A stretch of DNA of 64,000 bases, taken from NCBI RefSeq assembly GCF_029853695.1, contig NZ_CP122537.1:3059501-3123500 (forward strand), read 5' to 3'. Made by a program: the position numbers and the translations under genes. The notes under the pieces were generated by a model. That model was given only the letters and a program-made list of their open reading frames with translations, ran no database searches and was not told the DNA's origin. The stretch comes from Jannaschia sp. GRR-S6-38. Its GTDB lineage: Bacteria; Pseudomonadota; Alphaproteobacteria; Rhodobacterales; Rhodobacteraceae. Of this stretch, positions 28,475 through 39,864 are shown piece after piece; the first letter of the stretch is position 1, and every line of letters begins with the position of its first letter.

Positions 28475-29311
28475 TCACGCGGCCGCGGCGGCGGGTTCGC
28501 AGAACCAGTCCACCACCGAGCGCAGCAGCGGGTCGCCATGGCGCGTCTCGTGATAGGCGATCCACAGCTCGAACACCCGCAGGTTGTCGGGCAGCTCTGC
28601 GGCCACCAGCCCGTCGCCCGGCTCGATCAGGAAACCCGGCAGGAACCCCGCGAGCCCCGTCTCCTGCACCATCCGGTGGACGAGGCGCAGATCCTCGACG
28701 CGCAGGCGCGGCTCCGCGCGGGCCTCGGGATAGATGCTGCGCAGGATGTCGCTGCCGGGATAGCGGTGGGTCAGGGTCACCCAGTCGCCGTTCAGCGGCC
28801 GGTCCTTGCGATGATAGACGCGGAAGGGCACGTCGCGGAACTTGCGCGCGCGCAGGCGCCCGCCTTCGGGCCGGCCCAGCCGGATCTGCAGATCGGCCTC
28901 GCCCAGGCCTTGCGCGAAAGCCTTGTCCGTCAGGGTCAGTGACACCGAGGGCAGCGTGGCCATGAGGTCGCCGATGCGCGGCAGGATGTAATGGGTGTGG
29001 ACCGCGGGCGGCGCCGCGATCTCGAGGGTCACCGGCGCGGCCGTCGCGCCGCTATGCAGCTGCGCCAGTTCGGCGCGCAGGCGCTGGTCGATCGCCTCGG
29101 CCAGATCGGCCAGCCGGCGCGCCGCGGGGGTCCCCACGAGGCTCTTGCCGCGCTTCTCGAAGAGCGGACGGCCCAGTTCTTGCGTGATCCGGTCGATCCG
29201 CCGCGAGACGGTCGCGACGTTGGTCGTCAGGAACCGCGCGGCCGCGGACATCGTGCCGTGCCGCTGCACGGCGAGCACGTATTTCAGATCGTCCCAATTC
29301 TCGATCGTCAT
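28475..29311 (-). CDS. LysR-family regulator (paralogue 2)
   Basis: This is a 278-residue LysR-type regulator, upstream of and tandem with its paralogue (57-bp gap). The winged-helix domain has HGTMSAAARFLTTNVATVSRRIDRI and the linker REL-like QELGRPLFEKRGKSLVG. I chose ATG 29311 because it aligns with the paralogue start (TIENWDDLKY); the frame is open 50 codons further upstream but that part is not LysR-like. The pair looks like a local duplication followed by divergence in the linker and effector domains. Both lie downstream of gyrA on the same strand. Confidence 0.9.
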   Translation of the reverse strand: MTIENWDDLKYVLAVQRHGTMSAAARFLTTNVATVSRRIDRITQELGRPLFEKRGKSLVGTPAARRLADLAEAIDQRLRAELAQLHSGATAAPVTLEIAAPPAVHTHYILPRIGDLMATLPSVSLTLTDKAFAQGLGEADLQIRLGRPEGGRLRARKFRDVPFRVYHRKDRPLNGDWVTLTHRYPGSDILRSIYPEARAEPRLRVEDLRLVHRMVQETGLAGFLPGFLIEPGDGLVAAELPDNLRVFELWIAYHETRHGDPLLRSVVDWFCEPAAAAA

Positions 29312-29390
29312 GTCCGGCGACTCCGCAAGGACGCAAAATCGGATCCGTAAGCGCACACGCGCCATTGCAAAGGCGCAAACCGGCCTCAGG

Positions 29391-32150
<2,760 letters not shown>

Positions 32151-32345
32151 CGCGGTCTCCGCCCGGCGTTCCGGGTTCTATATGTAGTCAGCCGCGCTTC
32201 TATCACCCCCTCGATATGGGCTCAACGCCGTGTTGCCAAAAGGCATGGCAGCCGGCCTTCACGGTGGCCAACGATTTGTTTTCGTTGCGTGACCCGCGAT
32301 CCGTGGCACAATTTCCGCCAGGGGGGACGTGTGAAAGGGGTCAGA

Positions 32346-32612
32346 ATGGGTAACGAAACCGAGCTGATGCTGAAGGGATACGGGCTGACGGTGGCCGAGA
32401 TGTTCTACCACATGCCCGACCATCCGCATGTCCTGAACACCTTCATCTGGCAGGATTACGACCTCGCCCCGGACCATCCAAGGCTGTTCAAGTTCATCGA
32501 GTTCTGGGGCGAGGAGATCGAGGGGCCGCTGCACTCGGTCCGCTTCAGCCACCGCAAGATGATCTCGCCCGGCGAATGGCGCAACGTGGTGGGCGAGTTC
32601 AAGCTGCACTGA
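32346..32612 (+). CDS. Usg family protein
   Basis: This is a small cytoplasmic protein of 88 residues in the Usg family (named for a gene found beside trpF in Caulobacter). Landmarks are LMLKGYGLTVAEMFYHMPDHP, FIWQDYDLAPDHP and FIEFWGEEIEGPLHSVRF. The function is unknown; no tryptophan gene is near here. AAGGGG lies five bases before the ATG. It is divergent from gyrA and convergent with dsbB. Confidence 0.88.
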   Translation: MGNETELMLKGYGLTVAEMFYHMPDHPHVLNTFIWQDYDLAPDHPRLFKFIEFWGEEIEGPLHSVRFSHRKMISPGEWRNVVGEFKLH

Positions 32613-32649
32613 GCCGGCCAGCGCCGCGCAATTAACACAAACGTAACGA

Positions 32650-33132
32650 CTAATTGCCAGTTGGCAATCGCTCCGCCGCGGGGGCGCGCAGCGCGGCCAG
32701 AAGCCAGATCCCGGCCAGACCCGCCGACAGCACGGCGTTCCAGCCCGCCATGGTCAGGCCCAGTTGCCAGACAATGTCGTCGCACAAAACCAGCGCCTCG
32801 GGAATGTCGGTCGCCAGGAGATCGCCGCCGGTCATGCCGCCCAGATCGCCCGTCCCGGTGCAGGAGGAGGGGCCCTCCCACCAGCCCTGCTCGACCCCCG
32901 CATGGAAAGCGCCGAGCCCCGAGGTCGTCGCCGCCGCCAGCGCGCCCAGCCCCGCCATCGCCCGCGGCGCCAGCCCGCCCAGCGCCATCACGCCGAAGAC
33001 GATCGCCGCGGCATGCGGCCAGCGCTGCCAAAGGCACATCGCGCAGGGCGCGTAGCCCGCGAGCTGGAACAGGAAGGCCCCGCCCAGAAGTCCGATATGG
33101 CCCATCGTGGCCAGCGCGATCAGTCGGGTCAT
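32650..33132 (-). CDS. DsbB-type disulfide bond formation protein
   Basis: This is a predicted inner-membrane quinone reductase that reoxidises DsbA. The 160-residue protein has four membrane helices and two redox Cys pairs: Cys30-x-x-Cys33 in APCAMCLWQRWPH, with the quinone-contact Arg two residues after the Trp-Gln, and the periplasmic pair Cys91 (PSSCTG) and Cys117 (VLCDD). The start overlaps the end of the upstream YqaA-family gene by 4 bp. A longer in-frame start upstream would overlap that gene and is less likely. Confidence 0.9.
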   Translation of the reverse strand: MTRLIALATMGHIGLLGGAFLFQLAGYAPCAMCLWQRWPHAAAIVFGVMALGGLAPRAMAGLGALAAATTSGLGAFHAGVEQGWWEGPSSCTGTGDLGGMTGGDLLATDIPEALVLCDDIVWQLGLTMAGWNAVLSAGLAGIWLLAALRAPAAERLPTGN

Positions 33133-33707
33133 AGGTACCTCAGCGCGACGAAGCCGCCCAGAAGCGCGGCAAGGGCTAGGCTGAACATAAGCCCGAGACG
33201 GCGTTCGATGAAGTCCCGCATCGGCGGGCCGAATTTCCACAGAAGCCCCGCGACGATGAAGAAGCGCAGCCCCCGCGCCACGATGGAGGAGACCACGAAG
33301 ACCGGGAGCGACAGCCCGGTCGTGCCCGACAGGATGGTGATGACCTTGAAGGGGAAGGGCGTGATCCCGGCGATCAGCACGGCCCAGGCGCCCCAGGCGT
33401 TGTAGCGGTCGCGGAAGCCGTCGAAGCTGTCGGCCTTGCCCAGCGCCGTCAGGATCGGCTCGCCCAGCGCCTCCCAGGCGAAATAGCCGATGCCGTAGCC
33501 CAGCAGCGCACCCGCCACGCTGGAGACCGTGCAGACCAGCGCGATCCAGAAGGCGCGCTGCGGCGCGGCCAGCACCATCGGGATCAGCAACACATCGGGC
33601 GGGATCGGGAAGACCGAGGATTCGATGAAGCTGATCGCGGCCAGCACCCAGATCGCGTGGCGATGCCCCGCCCAGTGCAGGGTCCAGTCATAGAGGCGGC
33701 GCAACAT
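33129..33707 (-). CDS. YqaA-family membrane protein (DedA/SNARE-associated type)
   Basis: This is a 192-residue inner-membrane protein with about five helices. ESSVFPIPPDVLLIPMVLA is the hallmark of the YqaA/DedA (VTT-domain) family, as is the later GITPFPFKVITILSGTTGL. DedA-type proteins are linked to lipid flipping and membrane stress; the exact substrate of YqaA proteins is not established. It is translationally coupled to dsbB (4-bp overlap), a frequent alphaproteobacterial pairing. Confidence 0.87.
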   Translation of the reverse strand: MLRRLYDWTLHWAGHRHAIWVLAAISFIESSVFPIPPDVLLIPMVLAAPQRAFWIALVCTVSSVAGALLGYGIGYFAWEALGEPILTALGKADSFDGFRDRYNAWGAWAVLIAGITPFPFKVITILSGTTGLSLPVFVVSSIVARGLRFFIVAGLLWKFGPPMRDFIERRLGLMFSLALAALLGGFVALRYL

Positions 33708-33777
33708 GGATTGCGTTTTCCTTGGAACCCCGGCCGGGTCAAGCCAGATTGGGACAGATCAACCGGAGGGCGCGGCC

Positions 33778-34635
33778 ATGCGCTGGAAAGGCCGGCGCGG
33801 CAGCGCCAATATCGAGGACCGCCGCGGACGGCGCGGGGCGGGGACCACGGGCCGCGTCGGCGGCGCGGGCGCGCTTGGCCTGCTCGCGGTGCTGCTGATC
33901 GGCTGGGTCTTCGGCGTCGACGTCTCGCCGCTCCTGTCGGGCGGCGGGGGCGGCGGGGCGGTCGAGTCGCGCCCGCTGTCCGAGGCCGAGCGCGCGGAGG
34001 GCGAGTTCGTCTCGGTCGTCCTGGCCGATACCGAAGAGATCTGGACAGAGATCTTCCGCCGCCAGCTGGGCGAGCGCTACGACCCGGCCACGCTCGTGCT
34101 GTTTTCCGGCGTGACCTCCAGCCCCTGCGGCGGAGCGTCCGGCGCGACGGGGCCCTTCTACTGCCCGGCCGACCGGAAGGCCTATCTCGACACGGCCTAC
34201 TTCACGACGCTGGCCCAGCGGTTCGGCGCCACGGGCGATTTCGCCGCCGCCTATGTGGTCGCCCACGAGATCGCCCATCACATCCAGAACGAGCTGGGCA
34301 TCCTCGGCCAAGCCAACGCGCTCCGCGCGCAATCGGGCCAGGTGCAGGCCAACGCCATCTCGGTCCGCATCGAGCTGCAGGCCGATTGCTACGCCGGGAT
34401 CTGGGCGCGCGCGGCGCAGGCGCGCTTCGGCACGCTGGAGCCGGGCGACATCGCCGAGGCGGTGAATGCCGCGCGCGAGATCGGCGACGACCGCCTGGAG
34501 GGCGCCGCGGGCCGCCCGCCGCGGCCGCACACCTACACGCACGGCACCAGCGAACAGCGCGCGCGCTGGTTCATGCGCGGGCTGAGATCGGGCGATCTGC
34601 GCGACTGCGACACATTCTCGGCGACCCGGCTCTAG
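33778..34635 (+). CDS. Neutral zinc metallopeptidase (YpfJ/KPN_02809 family)
   Basis: This is a 285-residue protein with an Arg-rich, glycine-rich N-terminus (MRWKGRRGSANIEDRR), one membrane helix (about 30-48) and an extracytoplasmic domain. The zinc site is VAHEIAHHIQ (HExxH at 163-167). Downstream ELQADCYAGIWA supplies the third ligand Glu, and EQRARWFMRGLRSGD is a family signature. Substrates are unknown. GGAGG lies eight bases before the ATG at 33778. It is divergent from the YqaA-dsbB pair and followed by tRNA-Leu. Confidence 0.9.
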   Translation: MRWKGRRGSANIEDRRGRRGAGTTGRVGGAGALGLLAVLLIGWVFGVDVSPLLSGGGGGGAVESRPLSEAERAEGEFVSVVLADTEEIWTEIFRRQLGERYDPATLVLFSGVTSSPCGGASGATGPFYCPADRKAYLDTAYFTTLAQRFGATGDFAAAYVVAHEIAHHIQNELGILGQANALRAQSGQVQANAISVRIELQADCYAGIWARAAQARFGTLEPGDIAEAVNAAREIGDDRLEGAAGRPPRPHTYTHGTSEQRARWFMRGLRSGDLRDCDTFSATRL

Positions 34636-34681
34636 CGGCCCGATTGACGGCGGCGGGGCAGGGGGCTAGGCCGCTGGGGCT

Positions 34682-34766
34682 GCCCGTGTGGCGGAATTGG
34701 TAGACGCAGCGGATTCAAAATCCGCCGCCGCGAGGCTTGCCGGTTCGAGTCCGGCCACGGGTACCA
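34682..34766 (+). tRNA. tRNA-Leu (anticodon CAA)
   Basis: The 85-nt gene has acceptor stem GCCCGTG pairing with CACGGGT (one G-U pair), discriminator A and an encoded CCA. The D arm reads TGGCGGAATTGGTAGACGC, typical of class II tRNAs. The anticodon loop TTCAAAA sits on the stem GCGGA/TCCGC and gives anticodon CAA (codon UUG). A long variable arm (leucine/serine type) and the T arm CCGGTTCGAGTCCGG follow. Confidence 0.96.
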
Positions 34767-35547
34767 TCCGGCAGCATCGACGCGCGATCGGAGACGATCG
34801 CACCCCGTCCGCGGGATCGTTCGCCGCGGCGTCCCAATGACCCGCCCCGCCATCGTTCGGCCTTGCGAAACACAGCATCCTTACCCGTCGCAATCCGGCC
34901 ACAGTATCTTTGCCGATTTCGAAACGATCGAAACAAGCGACGCCGCGCCCCGGGGGGAGGGGCGCGGCGCCGAAAGTGCATCCATGCACGACCCGGATGT
35001 GGTTTGCATTGGGGGGCAGCCGTTTCCGAATCGTCAACAGAATGCGGCTGAAATGTGGCACGAGTCACGGTAAATGCGGCGCGAGCGGCGCCCGGCGCCC
35101 CGTCGCGACCGTTTTTCCGCCGCAATTCCGTTTGCCCGTCGGCGGGAATTCGCTAGTGTCCGGCTACACCCGACTGGGGGGTGATGTCTGCTGGCCACGG
35201 GGGCGGCCGCACGAAGAAAGCGTCCGGGGGGATGCCGAACATGCGCGACTGCGCGGGTCCGTCACGGGCCTGTCGCGGGCCGTCCGACCGGACGGGTTTC
35301 ACGCGCATGGCATGCCCCAGGCCGCCGACCGACTGCGCCCGCCGATCCCAGAACCTTCAGCCATCGCTCCACGATCGGGCCCCTGACCGGGACCTGACGG
35401 AGGAATCATCCCTGTGGATGACCGACAGCCCCGGTCCAACCGCCCGCGCCCCAGGCGCGGCGGCCGTGGGGCCCGGCCCGGAACGGATCGAGGGCCCGTT
35501 CGCCGCGCGGCCCGAATGTTACGGCGCGGCATGAGGAGAGATTGGTG
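34767..35547. other. 780-bp intergenic stretch without a supported gene
   Basis: The stretch between tRNA-Leu and the RTX gene holds no reading frame with convincing coding character; the open frames present are GC-frame artefacts, and one overlaps the tRNA. It contains a short hairpin just after the tRNA (GCGATCG-GAGA-CGATCGC, 34784-34801), a strong GC hairpin at 34941-34969, and a moderately AT-rich stretch near 34855-34940. It probably holds the promoter and a long leader of the RTX gene, and could host a small RNA. Confidence 0.6.
34941..34969. terminator. Strong GC hairpin, possible terminator
   Basis: A perfect 11-bp stem (CGCCGCGCCCC, 34941-34951, with its complement at 34959-34969) encloses a 7-nt G-rich loop. 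There is no T-run after it, so it may be a Rho-assisted terminator, an RNA-stability element or part of a small RNA. Confidence 0.45.
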
Positions 35548-38500
35548 ATGACCGAGAAGACCCTTATCGATTTCAACGATCTCCCCGCCGGAACGGTGAT
35601 CGACGGCCAATACAGCGCCCAGGGCGTAACGATCAGCAGCCTCGACCCGCACCGCCCCGCGATGATCTTCGACACCGCCCATCCGACGGGCGGCGACAGC
35701 GACCTCGCCAGCTCGAATCTCGGCGGCGTCCTGATCGCCTCCGAGGATGGCGACAGCACCGATCCCGACGACAACGCGGGCGGGGCGCAGTTCAAATTCG
35801 CCTTCGACGCCCCCGCGACGGTGCATTCGCTGACCTTCCTCGACATCGAGGAGGGCGCGTCGGTGAAGCTCTACGACGCGCATGGCAACCTTATCGACAC
35901 GTTCCACGCGCAGACCGCCGATAACGGGCAGACCGTCCTGCACATGAATGTCGACGAGGTCGCCTTCATGGTCGTCGAGCTCTGCGGCTCGGGCGCGGTA
36001 GACAACCTTTCCTTCACCGCCCCAGCGGCGGGCGGCGACGGCATCGTCGACGGCACCGACCAGGACGACGTGATCGACCTCGCCTATATCGATGCGCAGG
36101 GCGACCGGATCGATGCGAACGACGCGCAGGGCGTGATGGGGACCGTGGGCGACGACGACCTCGTCTATGCCGGGGCCGGCGACGATATCGTCAAGTCCGC
36201 GGCCGGCGACGACATCGTCTTCGGCGGGGACGGCGCGGACACGATCACGGGCGGCGACGGGGCCGACACGATCGATGCCGGCAATGACGACGACCTGATC
36301 CTCGGCGCGACGCATGGCGACCATATCGACGGCGGCTCGCGCCTGTCGGGCGGGTCGGGCTCGGGCAGCGGCTCGGGCTCGGGCGCGGCCTCCGACTTCG
36401 ACACGCTCGACCTGACCGGCCTGCGGGTCGAGATCGAATACGCACCGGACACGGAGGACGAGGACGGTACGATCTTCTTCCTCGACGAATCCGGCATCCG
36501 CACCGGGAAGACGGCCACATTCGAGGATATCGAGAAGATCGTCTTCGACCCTTTCGTCCCGCCGCAGCCCGACGGCATCGTCGAGGGCACCGAGGGCGCG
36601 GACGTGATCGATGCCGCCTATGACGGCGATCCGAACGGCGATTTCGTCGATGCGGGCGACGCGCTGCTGCCCGGCGAGGTCGGCGACGACGACATCATCC
36701 TGGCCAAGGGCGGCGACGATTCGGTCCTTGCGGGCGCGGGCGACGACCTCGTCTCGGCCGGCGCGGGCGACGATACGGTCGATGCCGGGGCCGGGGCCGA
36801 CGAGGTGCTGGGCGAGGCCGGCGCGGACGAGATCGCGGGCGGCACGGGCGACGATACGCTGTCGGGCGGCGCGGGCGACGACACCGTCGCGGGCGGCGAT
36901 GGCGACGATCTGATCTATGGCGACACGGGCGGCGAACGCGGCGCCCCGATCTGCGGCCCGCGCGAGAGCTTCAACTGGGCGCAGGTCCCGGGCTACGGCG
37001 ACGGCGTCGCGGTCGAGACGGCCGCGCAGAACACCGGCACCGTCGAGGTCAGCTTCACCACGACCCGCGAGACGGGCGATGTCGTGAACGCGTTCGAGGC
37101 CTCGGCCCAGAACGTCACGGGGATCCAGTCGGGGCCCGAGGCCGTCGATGCCGACGCGTCCTTCGAATCGGTGCTGTCCAGCCCGGAGGAGGCGGGCGCC
37201 TACCGCGTCGCCTTCTCGCAGCCGGTCTGCGACGTGTCCTTCAACATCAACGATGTGGACGGCGACGGCGTCGTCACCGTCCGCGCCTATGACGAGTTCG
37301 GCCAGGAGCTTCCCGTCACGCTGGAGGGCGGCAGCGGCGTCAGCGTCACCGGCAGCACGATCGACAGCAAGGGCGGCTACGCGCCCGACAGCTCCGACGC
37401 CTATTCGACCACGGTCGCGATCGCAGGCCCGGTCGCGCGGATCGAGATCACGCATGACCAGGACGGCGCGAACGACTCGGGCATCAACATCACCGATATC
37501 TTCTTCTCGCCCGTCATCGGCTACGAGCCTGATCCGGCCGGGTCGGGCGCGGACAGCCTGCTGGGCGGCGCGGGCCTCGACACGATCTTCGGCGAGGCGG
37601 GGGACGACACGCTGGATGGTGGGGCCGGGGCCGACGAGATGTCGGGCGGCGACGACCGCGACAGCTTCATCAACGTCACGCCCGGCGACGTGATCGACGG
37701 CGGCGAGGGCGGCGACGATTTCGACACGCTCGACCTAACCGGCGCCAATGCGACGTTCGAGCTAGACGCGCCCGGCGCGGAAAGCGGGACGGTCATCTTC
37801 CTGGGCGATGACGGCACGCCCACGGGCGAGACCGCACGCTTCGTCAATATCGAGACGGTGATCGGCGGCGTCGATCCGCGCGACGGCATCGTCGAGGGCA
37901 CCGAAGGCGGCGATCTGATCGACGCCGCCTATGACGGCGATCCGAACGGCGATTTCGTCGATGCGGGCGACGCGCTCCTGCCCGGCGAGGTGGGCGACGA
38001 CGACATCATCCTGGCCAAGGGCGGCGACGATACCGTCCTCGCGGGCGCGGGCGATGACGAGGTCGATGCGGGCGAGGGCGACGACTCGGTCTTGGGCGGT
38101 GCGGGCGACGACTCGCTTCTGGGCGGGGGCGGCAACGACACGCTGGAGGGCGAGGCCGGCGACGACACGCTGCGCGGCGGCGCGGGCGACGATTCGCTGC
38201 TGGGCGGCGCGGGCGACGACCTGATCACCGGCAAGGACGGGAAAGACACGCTTGACGGGGGCGATGGCGACGACACGCTGCTGTCGGGCTTCGGCGACGA
38301 TTCGATCATCGGCGGGGCCGGCAACGATTTCATCACCGGCAATGGCGGCAACGACACGATCGATGCCGGGATCACCGGCCGGCCCGACCTGGGCTATCCG
38401 GGCCTCTTCGCGGGCGATGATGACCCCGATGACGACCGCGATTACGTCGAGGCCCGGGGCGGCAGCGATTTCATCACGACGGGCGACGACGACGATACGA

Positions 38501-39750
38501 TCAACGGCGGCTCGGGCCGCGACACGATCGACGCGGGCTTCGACCGCGACCTCGTCTTCGGCGATGACGGCAATGACAGCATCATCGGCGGCGAGGGGTC
38601 GGACACGATCTTCGGCGGGTCGGGGAACGACACGATCTACGGCGGTCTGGGGGGCGATCCCGCGCTCGATCCGCTGAATATCCCCGACGATATCGACCTC
38701 GTGCCCGACAATGGCCGCGACGTGATCGATGGCGGGGTCGGCAACGACCTGATCTTCGGGCAGGACGACGACGATTCGATCCTGGGCGGCGAGGGCGACG
38801 ACACGATCGACGGCGGCATCGACGAGGACACGATCGACGGCGGCGCGGGCGATGACAGCCTGCTGGGCGGGGCGGGGGCCGACTCGATCCTCGGCGGCGC
38901 GGGGATGGACACGATCGTCTCGGGCGCGGGCGCCGACGAAGCCTTCGGCGGCGACGACCAGGACCTGTTTCTGGGCGCAAGCGCCGGCGATTTCATCGAC
39001 GGCGGCGAGGGCGGCGTGGACCAGGACACGCTGGACCTCACCGGCATCGATGCCGAGATCGAGAAGGATGCCGACAATGCCGAGAACGGCGTCGTCTTCT
39101 TCCTCGACGGGGACGGCAACCGCACGGGCGAGACGGCCCGCTTCGAGAATATCGAGACCGTCATCCCCTGCTTCACGCCCGGCACGCTGATCGCGACGCC
39201 GCGCGGCGAGGTGCCGGTGGAGGCGCTGGAGCCGGGCGACCGCGTCATCACCCGCGACAACGGGATCCAAGTGGTCCGCTGGACGGGCCGCCGCGACCTG
39301 ACGCGCGCCGAGATGGCCGCGAACGGCGCGCTGCGCGCCGTTCGGATCGCCGCCGGCGCGCTGGGCCACGGCCTGCCCGAGCGCGACATGACGGTCTCGC
39401 CGCAGCACCGGGTGCTGATCGCTAATGACGAGACGATGCTCTATTTCGACGAGCGCGAGGTCCTGGTGGCGGCCAAGCATCTCGTCGGCCGGCCCGGCAT
39501 CACGCGGGCCGAGGCCGAGGACATTAGCTACATCCACGTGATGTTCGACAATCACGAGGTGATCCTGTCGAACGGCGCCTGGACCGAGAGCTTCCAGCCC
39601 GGCGATCACAGCCTCAAGGGGCTGGGCGCCGCGCAGCGCGAGGAGATCTTCGCGATCTTCCCCGACCTGCGCGACGCGGAAGGGCGCGCGGCCTATGCCG
39701 CCGCGCGGCGGATGCTGAAACGCAGGGAGGCCGAGCTCCTGCGCGGCTGA
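35548..39750 (+). CDS. Giant secreted RTX protein with C-terminal Hint domain
   Basis: The product is a 1400-residue acidic protein, probably exported by a type I system. Residues about 1-160 form a beta-sandwich (starting TLIDFNDLPAGTVIDGQYS), likely a carbohydrate- or ligand-binding domain. A second sandwich-like domain lies near residues 465-655 (ending ITHDQDGANDSGINITDIFF). In between and after are arrays of calcium-binding GGxGxDxUx nonapeptides, interrupted three times by a module FDTLDLTG...TATFEDIEKI that ends in an IE-rich strand. A Ser-Gly linker (about residues 270-283) follows the first array. The C-terminus (from Cys1208, CFTPGTLIATPRG) is a Hint domain with TVSPQHRVLI, a family of self-processing folds. 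ATG 35548 has GAGGAG upstream. No secretion genes are in the window. Confidence 0.9.
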   Translation: MTEKTLIDFNDLPAGTVIDGQYSAQGVTISSLDPHRPAMIFDTAHPTGGDSDLASSNLGGVLIASEDGDSTDPDDNAGGAQFKFAFDAPATVHSLTFLDIEEGASVKLYDAHGNLIDTFHAQTADNGQTVLHMNVDEVAFMVVELCGSGAVDNLSFTAPAAGGDGIVDGTDQDDVIDLAYIDAQGDRIDANDAQGVMGTVGDDDLVYAGAGDDIVKSAAGDDIVFGGDGADTITGGDGADTIDAGNDDDLILGATHGDHIDGGSRLSGGSGSGSGSGSGAASDFDTLDLTGLRVEIEYAPDTEDEDGTIFFLDESGIRTGKTATFEDIEKIVFDPFVPPQPDGIVEGTEGADVIDAAYDGDPNGDFVDAGDALLPGEVGDDDIILAKGGDDSVLAGAGDDLVSAGAGDDTVDAGAGADEVLGEAGADEIAGGTGDDTLSGGAGDDTVAGGDGDDLIYGDTGGERGAPICGPRESFNWAQVPGYGDGVAVETAAQNTGTVEVSFTTTRETGDVVNAFEASAQNVTGIQSGPEAVDADASFESVLSSPEEAGAYRVAFSQPVCDVSFNINDVDGDGVVTVRAYDEFGQELPVTLEGGSGVSVTGSTIDSKGGYAPDSSDAYSTTVAIAGPVARIEITHDQDGANDSGINITDIFFSPVIGYEPDPAGSGADSLLGGAGLDTIFGEAGDDTLDGGAGADEMSGGDDRDSFINVTPGDVIDGGEGGDDFDTLDLTGANATFELDAPGAESGTVIFLGDDGTPTGETARFVNIETVIGGVDPRDGIVEGTEGGDLIDAAYDGDPNGDFVDAGDALLPGEVGDDDIILAKGGDDTVLAGAGDDEVDAGEGDDSVLGGAGDDSLLGGGGNDTLEGEAGDDTLRGGAGDDSLLGGAGDDLITGKDGKDTLDGGDGDDTLLSGFGDDSIIGGAGNDFITGNGGNDTIDAGITGRPDLGYPGLFAGDDDPDDDRDYVEARGGSDFITTGDDDDTINGGSGRDTIDAGFDRDLVFGDDGNDSIIGGEGSDTIFGGSGNDTIYGGLGGDPALDPLNIPDDIDLVPDNGRDVIDGGVGNDLIFGQDDDDSILGGEGDDTIDGGIDEDTIDGGAGDDSLLGGAGADSILGGAGMDTIVSGAGADEAFGGDDQDLFLGASAGDFIDGGEGGVDQDTLDLTGIDAEIEKDADNAENGVVFFLDGDGNRTGETARFENIETVIPCFTPGTLIATPRGEVPVEALEPGDRVITRDNGIQVVRWTGRRDLTRAEMAANGALRAVRIAAGALGHGLPERDMTVSPQHRVLIANDETMLYFDEREVLVAAKHLVGRPGITRAEAEDISYIHVMFDNHEVILSNGAWTESFQPGDHSLKGLGAAQREEIFAIFPDLRDAEGRAAYAAARRMLKRREAELLRG
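36571..36747 (+). repeat. 59-codon internal repeat of the RTX gene, copy 1
   Basis: The copy encodes a 59-residue block beginning DGIVEGTEGADVIDAAYDG and ending in RTX repeats. It matches copy 2 at 56 of 59 residues (Ala/Gly, Val/Leu and Ser/Thr differences). A diverged version lies earlier, near 36037-36190. Confidence 0.85.
37882..38058 (+). repeat. 59-codon internal repeat of the RTX gene, copy 2
   Basis: This is the second copy of the block at 36571-36747, same length (177 bp) and in the same frame, beginning DGIVEGTEGGDLIDAAYDG. The shared stretch GDPNGDFVDAGDALLPGEV is identical in both, suggesting recent duplication or gene conversion. Confidence 0.85.
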
Positions 39751-39864
39751 CGCGCAAGGAGCCGTAAGGGGGCGGCCGGGGGGCGCGGGCGACCGCGCTC
39801 CCTTCGCGTTTGCCACCCCGCCGATCCGTGCTAACCGGGCAAGATCGATTTCGAGGGAGCGGAC

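Noticed and set aside
32632..32646. TTAA-CACAAAC-GTAA as a CtrA site
   Set aside because: It lies between the convergent ends of usg and dsbB, where a promoter element has no obvious target; it also shows that such matches arise by chance.
34715..35125. Minus-strand frame downstream of tRNA-Leu
   Set aside because: It overlaps the tRNA and shows no protein-like composition.
35181..35534. Possible 117-residue plus-strand gene before the RTX gene
   Set aside because: It has no recognisable motif, a composition like non-coding GC-rich sequence and no ribosome site; it may be part of the leader.
35299..37455. Long minus-strand open frame across the RTX gene
   Set aside because: The translation is low-complexity and mirrors the RTX repeats on the other strand; the plus-strand product has clear domain signatures.
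36040..38990. Tandem repeats as a CRISPR array or satellite DNA
   Set aside because: They are in-frame RTX nonapeptide codons within one gene, without unique spacers.
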